Below are positions 1 through 6,759 of a DNA stretch of 18,015 bases, one piece after another. Source of the stretch: UBA4572 sp049965515. Lineage in GTDB: Bacteria; Nitrospirota; Leptospirillia; Leptospirillales; Leptospirillaceae. Location: positions 1 to 18,015 of the forward strand of contig JBMFWG010000037.1 in the NCBI GenBank assembly GCA_049965515.1, written 5' to 3'. Within the stretch, counting starts at the first letter, position 1. Every line of letters begins with the position of its first letter. Made by a program: the position numbers and the translations under genes. Under the pieces are notes generated by a model, which was given only the letters and a program-made list of their open reading frames with translations, had not been told where the DNA came from and did not search any database.

Positions 1-60
1 CCTATTCTACCACGAGACGGGACACGCCTTATATCCCCGGCCTTAAGGCCGGAGTTTTAC
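1..60 (+). mobile_element. Possible right end of an IS605/TnpB-type element (window edge)
   Basis: A perfect 16-bp palindrome, CCGGCCTTAAGGCCGG, lies at 37-52 and is followed by AGTTTTAC. An open frame from base 2 enters the palindrome and stops at TAA (44-46) in its centre. A stem of this kind with the stop codon of the upstream gene inside it is common at the right end of IS605/TnpB elements, where it also forms the 3' end of the guide RNA. The 14 visible residues are too few to identify TnpB. The alternative is an ordinary terminator of a plus-strand gene lying left of the window, since the stem is followed by four T. The palindrome is seen; the element assignment is inference. Confidence 0.3.
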
Positions 61-461
61 GGCGCTTTTCGGATAAAAAGGTGCTAAAGGCCAGGAGGAG
101 CCGATCAAGCGGCCCCCTGTCATATGTCGGGTCGAAAGGGTCAGAGACGGGAGTGAGGAGCCAACCATGAGACCCCTTGGGGATATGGCTTTTGTTTGGA
201 AAGAAGGGCAAACAGTCTCCGGGACGTCGTCTTGCGACCTCAGGAAGGTGAAGGGCATGCCAACGAAAGAGCGAAAGAGGAAGAGAGGGTCTCTGTCGGG
301 AGAGCTGCAATCCTGGGCGTGATCGGCCCATAATAGACACGAGCCCTTCTCTTTTGGGGAAGAAGGGGGGAGGTTTCCAGGTCTTTTCTCGATCACAAGA
401 ATGAGCGGGATCGACGACCTACGACGCCCTAATTTTTACGCACTCCATCCAAGGATTTTCT
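61..461. other. Intergenic stretch without a convincing gene
   Basis: I see no conserved protein, RNA gene or strong promoter here. One 51-codon open frame at 167-322 on the plus strand has a GAGGAG sequence six bases before its ATG, but its Lys/Arg-rich product resembles nothing I recognise. A loose inverted repeat, CCCTTCT...AGAAGGG, lies around 343-366. Open frames on the minus strand have no ribosome binding site or protein-family signature. The EamA leader, with AAGGA at 451-455, forms the right end of the stretch. Confidence 0.4.
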
Positions 462-1358
462 GTGATTCCCTCCTTATGGGCGATCCTTTCGACACTCTTG
501 TTCTCCCTGTCGACGCCCCTTTCCAAGATCCTCTCCAACCGCTATCCTCCGCTGTTTCTCGCCGGACTCTTCTATGGGGGCTCCGCCCTGGGGGCCCTGG
601 TGGGTCTTATCCGCCCTCTGGGGCTTGCCCCGGAGGCGCCCCGGGCCTTTTGGGATTTTTCAGGCCTTGCCCGGCGAACCCGTCTGGCCCTGGGGGGATC
701 GATTCTGGCCGGTGGAGTTCTCGCTCCCGGCCTCTTTGTTCGGGGGCTCTCCGGAGCCCAGGCGTCGGCGGGAAGTCTTCTGATGAATGCCGAGGGGATC
801 CTGACGGTCATTCTGGCCGTGATTCTCTTCCGGGAGCGCCTGACATTCAGGCTTCTGGCAGGAACCCTCCTGGGAGCAGGCGGGTGCGCCCTCCTCTCGT
901 TGCAGGGTTCTCTGGGGACAGCTCTCTGGGCCCTCCCCTTCCTGGGGGCCGCCTTTCTCTGGGCACTGGATTCCAATCTTCTGCGCTTTCTTTCGGGAAT
1001 TAATCCTCTTGTCCTGACCGTTTGGAAAGGGATCGCCTCGTCCCTCCTTCTTCTCTCCCTGTCGGCGCGTTTTGAGAGCTGGCGAATGCCCTCTCCGACG
1101 GATATCGTCCTCATCCTGGCGGTGGGGGGGATTGGTTATGGGGCCAGTCTCGTCTTTTTCATTCGATCGATTCGAAGGATCGGAGTCTCCCGGACAGGGG
1201 CCTGGTTTTCCTTTTCCCCTTTTTTGGGGGCGGCCCTGTCGCTGATCGTCCTGGGGGAGCCGGTTCATGGAGTTTTTGTCGTGGCGGCAGGCGTTCTGCT
1301 GGTGGCGGCGGTTCTGCTTTCGGAGAAGGGAAGGGAGGAGGGGGGACTTCCTCCCTGA
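462..1358 (+). CDS. EamA/DMT-superfamily membrane transporter
   Basis: The product is a 298-residue inner-membrane protein made almost entirely of hydrophobic segments, consistent with the ten-helix, two-repeat EamA fold of drug/metabolite exporters. The opening with the small-residue and proline pattern FSLSTPLSKIL, and the typical gain of an R-E-R-L loop before the fifth helix (about residues 123-128), fit the family; so does GEPVHGVF near the end, the position of the usual GE.....G motif. The substrate cannot be read from sequence. The start is a GTG at 462 with AAGGA six bases upstream; no ATG in this frame fits better. The gene is monocistronic and converges on the pirin gene, with 16 bases between the two stops. 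A 7-bp inverted repeat, GGGAGGA/TCCTCCC, spans its last codons and might help termination. Confidence 0.85.
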   Translation: MIPSLWAILSTLLFSLSTPLSKILSNRYPPLFLAGLFYGGSALGALVGLIRPLGLAPEAPRAFWDFSGLARRTRLALGGSILAGGVLAPGLFVRGLSGAQASAGSLLMNAEGILTVILAVILFRERLTFRLLAGTLLGAGGCALLSLQGSLGTALWALPFLGAAFLWALDSNLLRFLSGINPLVLTVWKGIASSLLLLSLSARFESWRMPSPTDIVLILAVGGIGYGASLVFFIRSIRRIGVSRTGAWFSFSPFLGAALSLIVLGEPVHGVFVVAAGVLLVAAVLLSEKGREEGGLPP

Positions 1359-1374
1359 GGATGGCGGAAGGGAG

Positions 1375-2232
1375 TCAGCGGGTGAGGCGACCGCTTCGGT
1401 AGTCGTCGATGGCCTGCTCAATCTGGGCCTTGGTATTCATCACGAAGGGCCCATAGGCGGCCACCGGCTCCTTGAGGGGCCTCCCCGAGGCAAAGAAAAT
1501 CCGCGCCCCTTCCCTACCGGCCACGAGGCGGCGGGAGGGAGGATCTGAGTCTCCCGTGGCGAGAACCCCCAGTGTCTCCGGGGCGAGAACGGTGTCAGAG
1601 ATTCTGGCTCCACCCGAGACCAGGAAGGCAAAGGCCGATCGTCCGTCCAGGAGGCCGGGGGGAATTTCACAGGACCCGCCTGGGGGCAGAAGGATGTCCG
1701 CACAGGTGAATCCGGTGTGGGGATCGAGGTCGGGTCCGCGGACTTCCTGTCCGGCGGATGGCCAGGAGCCGGCAATCAGCCGGACCTCCCCTTCCGGAAG
1801 AGCCGCGAGAGGCATCTGGTCGGGAAGTATCTCACGGTAGGCCGGGTCGGAGAGTTTTTCCCGGGCCGGAAGGTTGACCCACAACTGGAATCCGCTCATC
1901 CGCCCTTCGGTCTGCTTGGGCATCTCCGAGTGGATCACTCCCCGGGCAGCCTTCATCCACTGGGCGCCTCCGGTGACGAGATCCCCTTCGTGCCCGAGGC
2001 TGTCCCGGTGCAGCATGTGGCCCTCGATCAGGTAGGTCAGGGTCGAGAACCCCCGGTGAGGGTGGTCGGGAAATCCCGCAATGTAGTCTCCCGGACGGGT
2101 CGAGTTGAAGTAATCAAGCATCAGGAAGGGGTCGAGGGTCCGGAGCGAGGGTGTGCCGATGGTGCGATGCACCACCACTTTCGCCCCCTCCATCAGGCGC
2201 ATCGCGGGAACAATCGCGATACGGTCTTCCAT
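1375..2232 (-). CDS. Pirin-family protein (quercetinase-like bicupin)
   Basis: This 285-residue cytosolic bicupin matches pirin throughout its N-terminal half. The metal site is complete: His57 and His59 in HPHRGF, then His101 and Glu103 in VIHSEMP, the same spacing as in human and E. coli pirins. QWMKAARG precedes the second pair as in the family. Bacterial pirins bind iron and some act as quercetin dioxygenases or modulate metabolic enzymes; which applies here is unknown. An in-frame ATG lies 43 codons upstream but would run through the preceding gene. The chosen ATG shares one base with the stop of the 69-residue gene (TGATG), so translation is probably coupled. It is the last gene of a three-gene operon headed by a flavoprotein, which suggests a shared redox role. 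Confidence 0.93.
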   Translation of the reverse strand: MEDRIAIVPAMRLMEGAKVVVHRTIGTPSLRTLDPFLMLDYFNSTRPGDYIAGFPDHPHRGFSTLTYLIEGHMLHRDSLGHEGDLVTGGAQWMKAARGVIHSEMPKQTEGRMSGFQLWVNLPAREKLSDPAYREILPDQMPLAALPEGEVRLIAGSWPSAGQEVRGPDLDPHTGFTCADILLPPGGSCEIPPGLLDGRSAFAFLVSGGARISDTVLAPETLGVLATGDSDPPSRRLVAGREGARIFFASGRPLKEPVAAYGPFVMNTKAQIEQAIDDYRSGRLTR

Positions 2233-2441
2233 CAGGCGTTTTCCACATCCATGTTCCGGGCCTCGGACTCCTCCAGGGCTTCGAGGAGGATCTCGTAGGT
2301 GTTCCGGTCGATCTTGTTGTCGGCCCAGGCCCGGTCGAGCTTCTCCATGAGTGTCTCCCACATGGGGGAGGAGACGGATTCGCTGTCAAGGTTCTGGGCG
2401 GGTACCACCTTGTCTGTCTTGGTCTTTGGGGCTTTGGCCAT
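2232..2441 (-). CDS. Small hypothetical protein (69 aa) between flavoprotein and pirin
   Basis: I do not recognise this family. The predicted product has a Lys-rich start (MAKAPKTKTDKVV), a short polar linker, and one or two amphipathic helices rich in Leu, Glu and Asp (roughly residues 25-65, including WETLMEKLDRAW and ILLEALEESEA). It has no signal peptide, membrane segment or cysteine. The start is well supported: GGAG lies five bases before the ATG at 2441. A longer reading from 2564 would overlap the flavoprotein gene. Its stop overlaps the pirin start by one base, so the two are probably translated together. The acidic helical build suggests a partner-binding or regulatory peptide for one of its neighbours, but that is a guess. 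Confidence 0.75.
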   Translation of the reverse strand: MAKAPKTKTDKVVPAQNLDSESVSSPMWETLMEKLDRAWADNKIDRNTYEILLEALEESEARNMDVENA

Positions 2442-2517
2442 GAGGTCTCCTTTTTGAATGAGGGTGTCGGGATGTACGGCCGATGGCGAAGGTCTCCCCG
2501 GAGGGGGATCCGGCGCC

Positions 2518-3645
2518 TTAGCGGTAACGGGCAAGGTACCTCCGTTCGAAGAAGGCCTTGGCATTGTGCATGAGGGAGCTCTTCAGCAAAAAGTTCCGGG
2601 AGGGGGTGCGATAGACCAAGGTTCCAGAATTCAGGCTGTCGACGACGCAGACAAGCTCGACCCGGAAGGTGCGGGTCCCCTGGCGTCCCTCAAGAAAGTC
2701 CTTGATATTGGCGGCGGCCACATCGGCCTGCAGGTCCGCCGAGTGTCCCTGCTTGGGCATCCAGTCCGGACCGGGAAAGGCGCCGGTGTCTCCCACCACA
2801 AAGAGGTGGGGACGGCCCGGGACCTGGCAGGTTCTCTCGGCCCGGATAAAGCCCCCGGGAGAGCGCTCGAGGTCTGTCCCCGCAATCCAGTCGGCACCCC
2901 GAAGGCCCGGGGTAAAAATGATCATGTCGGCCGGGATCTCTCCTCCGGAGGTTGTGACTCCGCTCTCAGAGAACTTGACGAGCTTTTCTCCCAGCCGGGT
3001 GGCAATCCCCCGACGCTTCATCTCGGAGAGAAGGCCCCGGACGGCCTCGGGGCCCAGGCGGTTGCCGGGTTCTGCCGCGGGGCTGAAAAAGACGAGATCC
3101 ACCTGCTGTCGGCGGCCCTTCTGTCGGAGCCAGGTCTCCATGCCAAAGAGGATCTCGAAGACGGGACCTCCCCGGACCGCCGAGGGCTCCTCGGGGTTCC
3201 CCGCAAACCCCACGGCAATCGTTCCCCGGGTCATTCCGGAGAGCCGCTCCCGGATCTTGACAGCCTCGTCGATCCCGGAACAGATGGACAGGCTGTGTTC
3301 GATCCCGGGAAGCTTCCGGAGCGACTGGGCTCCCGTAGCGATCAGGACCGCGTCTCCGGTGAGTGTGCCGCTCTCCGTCACCACGGATCGTCCCCCGTCC
3401 TCGAGGCCCACGATGTTGCCCGGATGGTGTCGGGCCGCATTTTTCCTGAAAAAGCCCGTCAGATTGACCCGGAGATCTTCGGGTTTGCGAGCTTCGGTGG
3501 GGATCCAGATCAGCCCCGGATAGTAGAGGAGCTCCGGGCGGGGGGAGACCACCACGATCTCCACGGTGCGGTCGAGGAGCTTTCTCAGGGAGCGGACGGA
3601 GGCGGCTCCCCCGAATCCCGATCCCACGACGATGACACGTTTCAA
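2518..3645 (-). CDS. SQR-like FAD-dependent pyridine nucleotide-disulfide oxidoreductase
   Basis: The 375-residue flavoprotein has the two-dinucleotide-fold layout of sulfide:quinone reductases, flavocytochrome c sulfide dehydrogenases and type II NADH dehydrogenases. GSGFGG (residues 8-13) is the FAD-binding loop, LIATGA (101-106) the family ATG motif, and VVGDTG (283-288) the second FAD contact. The middle segment AGNPEEPSAVRGGPVFE and the later WMPKQGH with its Gln-Gly-His are typical of the SQR-like branch. Cysteines occur only at 122, 273 and 333. The position just before GPVFE, where classical SQRs keep a redox cysteine, is Gly. It may therefore use a different disulfide or another donor. 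The start is TTG at 3645, seven bases after a perfect AAAGGAG; the ATG ten codons upstream would put that ribosome site inside the gene. It leads the flavoprotein/69-aa/pirin operon. Confidence 0.88.
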   Translation of the reverse strand: MKRVIVVGSGFGGAASVRSLRKLLDRTVEIVVVSPRPELLYYPGLIWIPTEARKPEDLRVNLTGFFRKNAARHHPGNIVGLEDGGRSVVTESGTLTGDAVLIATGAQSLRKLPGIEHSLSICSGIDEAVKIRERLSGMTRGTIAVGFAGNPEEPSAVRGGPVFEILFGMETWLRQKGRRQQVDLVFFSPAAEPGNRLGPEAVRGLLSEMKRRGIATRLGEKLVKFSESGVTTSGGEIPADMIIFTPGLRGADWIAGTDLERSPGGFIRAERTCQVPGRPHLFVVGDTGAFPGPDWMPKQGHSADLQADVAAANIKDFLEGRQGTRTFRVELVCVVDSLNSGTLVYRTPSRNFLLKSSLMHNAKAFFERRYLARYR

Positions 3646-3736
3646 GGGGGCACTCCTTTCCGGAACAGCGACCAAAACAAAACAATGGGGGCCGATCCAA
3701 ATGTGGCATCTCAGTACTTTGAGGCTTCAATGACCC

Positions 3737-3767
3737 ATTGTAGGGCGGAGAGCCGTCTTCCTGTCAA
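3737..3767 (-). promoter_or_regulatory. Candidate sigma-70 promoter of the flavoprotein operon
   Basis: On the minus strand a perfect TTGACA (3767-3762) is followed 19 bases later by TACAAT (3742-3737), a 5/6 match to the -10 consensus. The spacer is two bases longer than ideal, so this is a moderate prediction. Transcription would start near 3730, leaving a leader of about 85 bases before the TTG start at 3645. Confidence 0.35.
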
Positions 3768-3810
3768 CCGGCAGCGTGAAGAAAACGCCGCAATCACATC
3801 CTGGCGTATC

Positions 3811-3839
3811 TTGAAAAATTGCGCCGACCTTGCAATACT
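3811..3839 (+). promoter_or_regulatory. Candidate sigma-70 promoter of the druA-like gene
   Basis: TTGAAA (3811-3816) and AATACT (3834-3839) are separated by exactly 17 bases, matching the consensus at 4/6 and 4/6. Transcription would begin near 3846, about 70 bases before the ATG at 3915. It diverges from the predicted flavoprotein promoter, so the two operons share one 269-base control region. Confidence 0.45.
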
Positions 3840-3914
3840 TTTGTTTGAGGATCCTCACGAACTCTGTGGCCGCTCGTCGGATTGTCATCAAATCCCCTAT
3901 GACGCCAGGAGGCC

Positions 3915-4796
3915 ATGTTTAACGACTCGTCTTTTCATGTCTTCAGCGGACGCCCCTTTTCTCCCGAAGAAATCGAACAGGTGAAAGGCTGGGTCAAAGA
4001 TCCGGACCTTTCCCGGACGGATATCGCCCGCCTCATTTGCGAGAGTTTCAGCTGGGTCCATTCCGACGGGAGTCGTCCCAAAATCATGAGCGCCCGGGTC
4101 GCTCTCCTTCAGATGGAACGGCGGGGACTTCTCACCCTTCCCTCTCCCCGGCTTCCTCCGCCCGTCCGTGGGCGTTGGCGGATCCAGAACAAGCTCGAAA
4201 GCTCTCCCTCTCCCGTCGACACTCGTCCGGCAGGGGCCTGGGGGACGATTGACCTCCGCCCCGTGGCCAAAGGTTTCGAATCCGAAATCTGGAACGATTT
4301 CATCGAACGCTATCATTATCTGGGATATACGGTCCTTCCCGGCGCCCAGATCCGCTATATCGCCTGGGTTGGAGACAAGCCCCTGGCGTGCCTCAGCTTT
4401 TCGGCGTCGGCCTGGAAGACGGCGCCCCGGGACAAATGGATCGGATGGAGCCCCGAGGTCCAGAAGAAAAACCTCCCGCTGGTCGTCAACAACTCCCGCT
4501 ATCTCATCCTGCCCTGGATCCAGTCGAAGAACCTCGCCTCAAAGCTCCTCGGCATGGCGGCCCGCCGCATCGAGGGCGACTGGCTTGCTCGCTACCACTT
4601 CGCCCCGGTCCTTCTCGAGACCTTCGTGGACTCCGAGCAGTTTGCCGGGACCTGTTACAGGGCGGCCAACTGGATCTATGTAGGCCAGACCCAGGGGCGG
4701 GGCAAGAAGGATGTGAAAAAGGACTACCCCCTTCCGGTCAAGGATATCTGGCTCTATCCTCTCCGCAAAGACTTCCGGGAGATCCTCCTCAGGTAG
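3915..4796 (+). CDS. druA: DruA-like protein (DUF4338), stand-alone
   Basis: The 293-residue product carries the conserved blocks of DUF4338/DruA: YHYLG (133-137), RDKWIGW (172-178), NNSRYLIL (192-199), ETFVD (235-239), GTCYRAANW (245-253) and VGQTQGRG (256-263). DruA is a hallmark subunit of the Druantia anti-phage systems, and homologues also occur alone or near mobile DNA; the biochemical activity of the family is not settled as far as I know. No DruB-E subunit, large helicase or other defence gene lies in the window, so this is a solo copy. It is near the usual single-domain length, with no truncation. An in-frame TGA lies at 3900-3902, so ATG 3915 is the first possible ATG. AGGAGG lies only two bases before it, closer than ideal. 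The gene has its own promoter and faces the DUF3443 gene. No clear terminal repeats flank it. Confidence 0.9.
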   Translation: MFNDSSFHVFSGRPFSPEEIEQVKGWVKDPDLSRTDIARLICESFSWVHSDGSRPKIMSARVALLQMERRGLLTLPSPRLPPPVRGRWRIQNKLESSPSPVDTRPAGAWGTIDLRPVAKGFESEIWNDFIERYHYLGYTVLPGAQIRYIAWVGDKPLACLSFSASAWKTAPRDKWIGWSPEVQKKNLPLVVNNSRYLILPWIQSKNLASKLLGMAARRIEGDWLARYHFAPVLLETFVDSEQFAGTCYRAANWIYVGQTQGRGKKDVKKDYPLPVKDIWLYPLRKDFREILLR

Positions 4797-4873
4797 GGTC
4801 CCCTGTTTTTTCCCGCGTCTTCCTCCCTCGACCTGTCCTCTCCCCTTAAGGCTTCCTGCCCCTTGTGTTCTCC

Positions 4874-6190
4874 TCAGAAGGCCCAGAAGGGGGTCTGTCC
4901 CCCCGTCTGGTAGCCCACTGCCACGGTGCGCCCGAAAAAGAAGGGGAGTCCTGCGTCAAAGGTGCTGTTGGAGGAGCTGTAGGGGCCGGCCAGGTTGTTC
5001 CATGCGATATTGGGGGAATTGGCAATACTCTGTTCGTTGATGACGCTCAGTGAGAATTGTCCCTGGGTGTTGTTGGCTCCGGTGAGGGTGAGGAAGATCG
5101 GGGCGGTGGAGGAGGGACAGTACCAAGAGGTGTTGCAGACAGTGAAGGTGCTTGTCCCGAAAAAAAGACCGTTGGAGCCTGAATCCAGAAAGGCGCACGA
5201 CCCGCTGGGGCCATTCGTGAAGGAGGCCTCGAGAAAACTCGAATTGCTTCCGCAGGAATTGGTGGAGCTCACCGTAAAGACTGTTAGCCCCGAGAGACCG
5301 TTGTCACTTTGGGTATTGAGGCCGAAGGTGAGGATGCCGTAGACGGGCGGGGGGGCCCCATTTGAAGAGATGGAGGGCAGGGAAAGAAGGATCCCGTTGT
5401 TGTCCGAGGGGAAGGAGAAGACCGGGTTGGCGACATGACAGGGGGACGCGCCACTGGATGAGCAGGAGAGGGATCCCGCTGATGTTGGGCATCCGGAGGA
5501 GGAACAGGCGTAGTAAGTTCCGAAGTCATAATGGGTGAAGGGATAGCCGATCCCTAGAATCCCGTTGACCCCTCCGGAGGTGACGCTTGTCGCCGTCCCG
5601 CAGGAGGAGGGAGGTGTGAGGCTGTCATTCGAGAGCTGAATGTCGACAGTGACGGCGGGCTCGCCACCCAGGACGACATCAGCGGAGACGACGGGGCCGA
5701 AGACGCTTCCCGAGGAAAACTGGTAGCACTCGTAGACATCCTCTCCCCCATCGGTCACCGGTGGAAGAGAAAGGGAGGAGAGGACGGAGTGGGAAATCCG
5801 GAGTCCCACCGAGCCGGTGTCGAGGAGAATGTTGTCGATGGTCTGGCAGGTGGAGGTTCCGGGAACGCAGAGGGTCACGCTCACTGTCGGGATGTTCCAC
5901 TGGTTCGAGAGAAGTGAGACGTCGATCTGGTTTTTGTAGACGGCGGGGGGGCCGGAGGGACCGCTTGTGCCTCCTCCGCAGCCGGCGAGTCCCGAAAAAA
6001 GGAGAAAGAGGACCATGAGCGGGGAGCGAGGCAGGAGAAGACAAAGACGCCAGACAAACACTCCTCCGGACCGCCTGTGATCCTGCCAGGGAAGACTCCT
6101 GGGGGCCGATGTCGGGTGTTGGCCGGGAGGGCGGGTTGGGAAGCCTTCGGAAAAGGTCGTTGTTGTGGAGTTTCTCATGGTCGCCGCCAT
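4874..6190 (-). CDS. DUF3443 lipoprotein with pepsin-like Asp motifs
   Basis: The 438-residue reading matches DUF3443 from VYKNQIDVSLLSNQW to the end, including WNIPTVSVTLCVPGTSTC, GILGIGYPF, NPVFSFPSDNNGI and the closing GLPFFFGR. Two aspartic-protease-like motifs stand out, DTGS at Asp124 and DSGS at Asp336, spaced as in two-lobed pepsins. About a dozen cysteines suggest disulfides outside the cytosol. A lipobox, LAGC with Cys71, ends a hydrophobic stretch, so the mature protein is probably membrane-anchored. The start is uncertain. ATG 6190 overlaps the DUF2844 stop (TAATG) and would be coupled, ATG 6178 is close by, and ATG 6016 gives a conventional short signal peptide but a 174-base gap. 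The function is unknown; peptidase activity is inference. It is the last gene of the SLC13/DUF2844/DUF3443 operon. Confidence 0.85.
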   Translation of the reverse strand: MAATMRNSTTTTFSEGFPTRPPGQHPTSAPRSLPWQDHRRSGGVFVWRLCLLLPRSPLMVLFLLFSGLAGCGGGTSGPSGPPAVYKNQIDVSLLSNQWNIPTVSVTLCVPGTSTCQTIDNILLDTGSVGLRISHSVLSSLSLPPVTDGGEDVYECYQFSSGSVFGPVVSADVVLGGEPAVTVDIQLSNDSLTPPSSCGTATSVTSGGVNGILGIGYPFTHYDFGTYYACSSSGCPTSAGSLSCSSSGASPCHVANPVFSFPSDNNGILLSLPSISSNGAPPPVYGILTFGLNTQSDNGLSGLTVFTVSSTNSCGSNSSFLEASFTNGPSGSCAFLDSGSNGLFFGTSTFTVCNTSWYCPSSTAPIFLTLTGANNTQGQFSLSVINEQSIANSPNIAWNNLAGPYSSSNSTFDAGLPFFFGRTVAVGYQTGGQTPFWAF

Positions 6191-6753
6191 TAGGGAAGAT
6201 CCAGAAGGGCCGGAAGGTTCGTGCCAGGAGGGATCCGCCGTGGGTCCCAGGCCGACCCTTCGGCGTGGAGGACCGATCCCGCCATGCGAAGTTCGAGGTT
6301 GGGCTGTGAAAGGATCCGGGGTCCCCGGACGAAGGGAAGCGGAGAGGGAAGCCGCCCGCCCAGAAGCCGTCCAAGGTCGGGGGGGTGGATTCCAGACCAG
6401 GAGAGGGCGAAGATACGGCCATTGGGGCCCGCCACCTCCCGGATCCTCTCGGTAACCGTGTGCCCAAGGGGGTTGGTCACGGTGCGGCTCAGGGTGTAGG
6501 CGGTGAGGGAGCCGGGCAGGGAGGCCGTTGCCACATGGGGATAGCCGAGCTCGGTGGCCTCCTGTAAAGAGAAGGGCTGGCCGATCGCCGCTCCGGCCCT
6601 CTCCGGGAGGAGGGCGAAGCCCAGAAAAAGAACACTTCCAGCAAGAAGCCTCCGGCTCTTGCGGAGAAGTCCGGGAGGGCTCCGGTCTTCTCCGGCCAGA
6701 GCCGGAAGACTTGGGGAGCGGGGTGGCCGCCAGGGATCTCGATGGTGAGCCAT
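6190..6753 (-). CDS. DUF2844 exported protein
   Basis: This 187-residue protein fits DUF2844: after a signal region it reads TERIREVAGPNGRIFALSW, then SGIHPPDLGRLLGG, the family pattern of an R-E-x-x...G-x-x-F-A-x-x-W-x-G core followed by PDL..LLG. An N-terminal Arg-rich segment and hydrophobic stretch (about 36-50) end in AGA-A near residue 55, a plausible signal peptidase I site, so it should be periplasmic. The ATG at 6753 has GGAGG ten bases upstream and begins six bases after the SLC13 stop. Its TAA overlaps the ATG of the DUF3443 gene. In other bacteria DUF2844 genes commonly sit beside DUF3443 genes, which supports joint function, but neither has an established role. Confidence 0.85.
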   Translation of the reverse strand: MAHHRDPWRPPRSPSLPALAGEDRSPPGLLRKSRRLLAGSVLFLGFALLPERAGAAIGQPFSLQEATELGYPHVATASLPGSLTAYTLSRTVTNPLGHTVTERIREVAGPNGRIFALSWSGIHPPDLGRLLGGRLPSPLPFVRGPRILSQPNLELRMAGSVLHAEGSAWDPRRIPPGTNLPALLDLP

Positions 6754-6759
6754 TGGTGA

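Noticed and set aside
401..1003. 200-codon plus-strand open frame overlapping the EamA gene
   Set aside because: Its Gly/Pro/Ser/Arg-rich product is a shifted reading of the transporter gene, which has the supported start and membrane pattern.
3646..3914. Transposon ends or target-site duplications flanking the DruA-like gene
   Set aside because: I compared the flanks at 3646-3914 and 4797-4873 and found no convincing inverted or direct repeats; the region is better explained as a divergent promoter zone.
2458..3984. 508-codon plus-strand open frame opposite the flavoprotein gene
   Set aside because: It is antisense to a clearly conserved flavoprotein, lacks family motifs and a ribosome site, and crosses the divergent promoter region; GC-rich third positions keep such frames open by chance.
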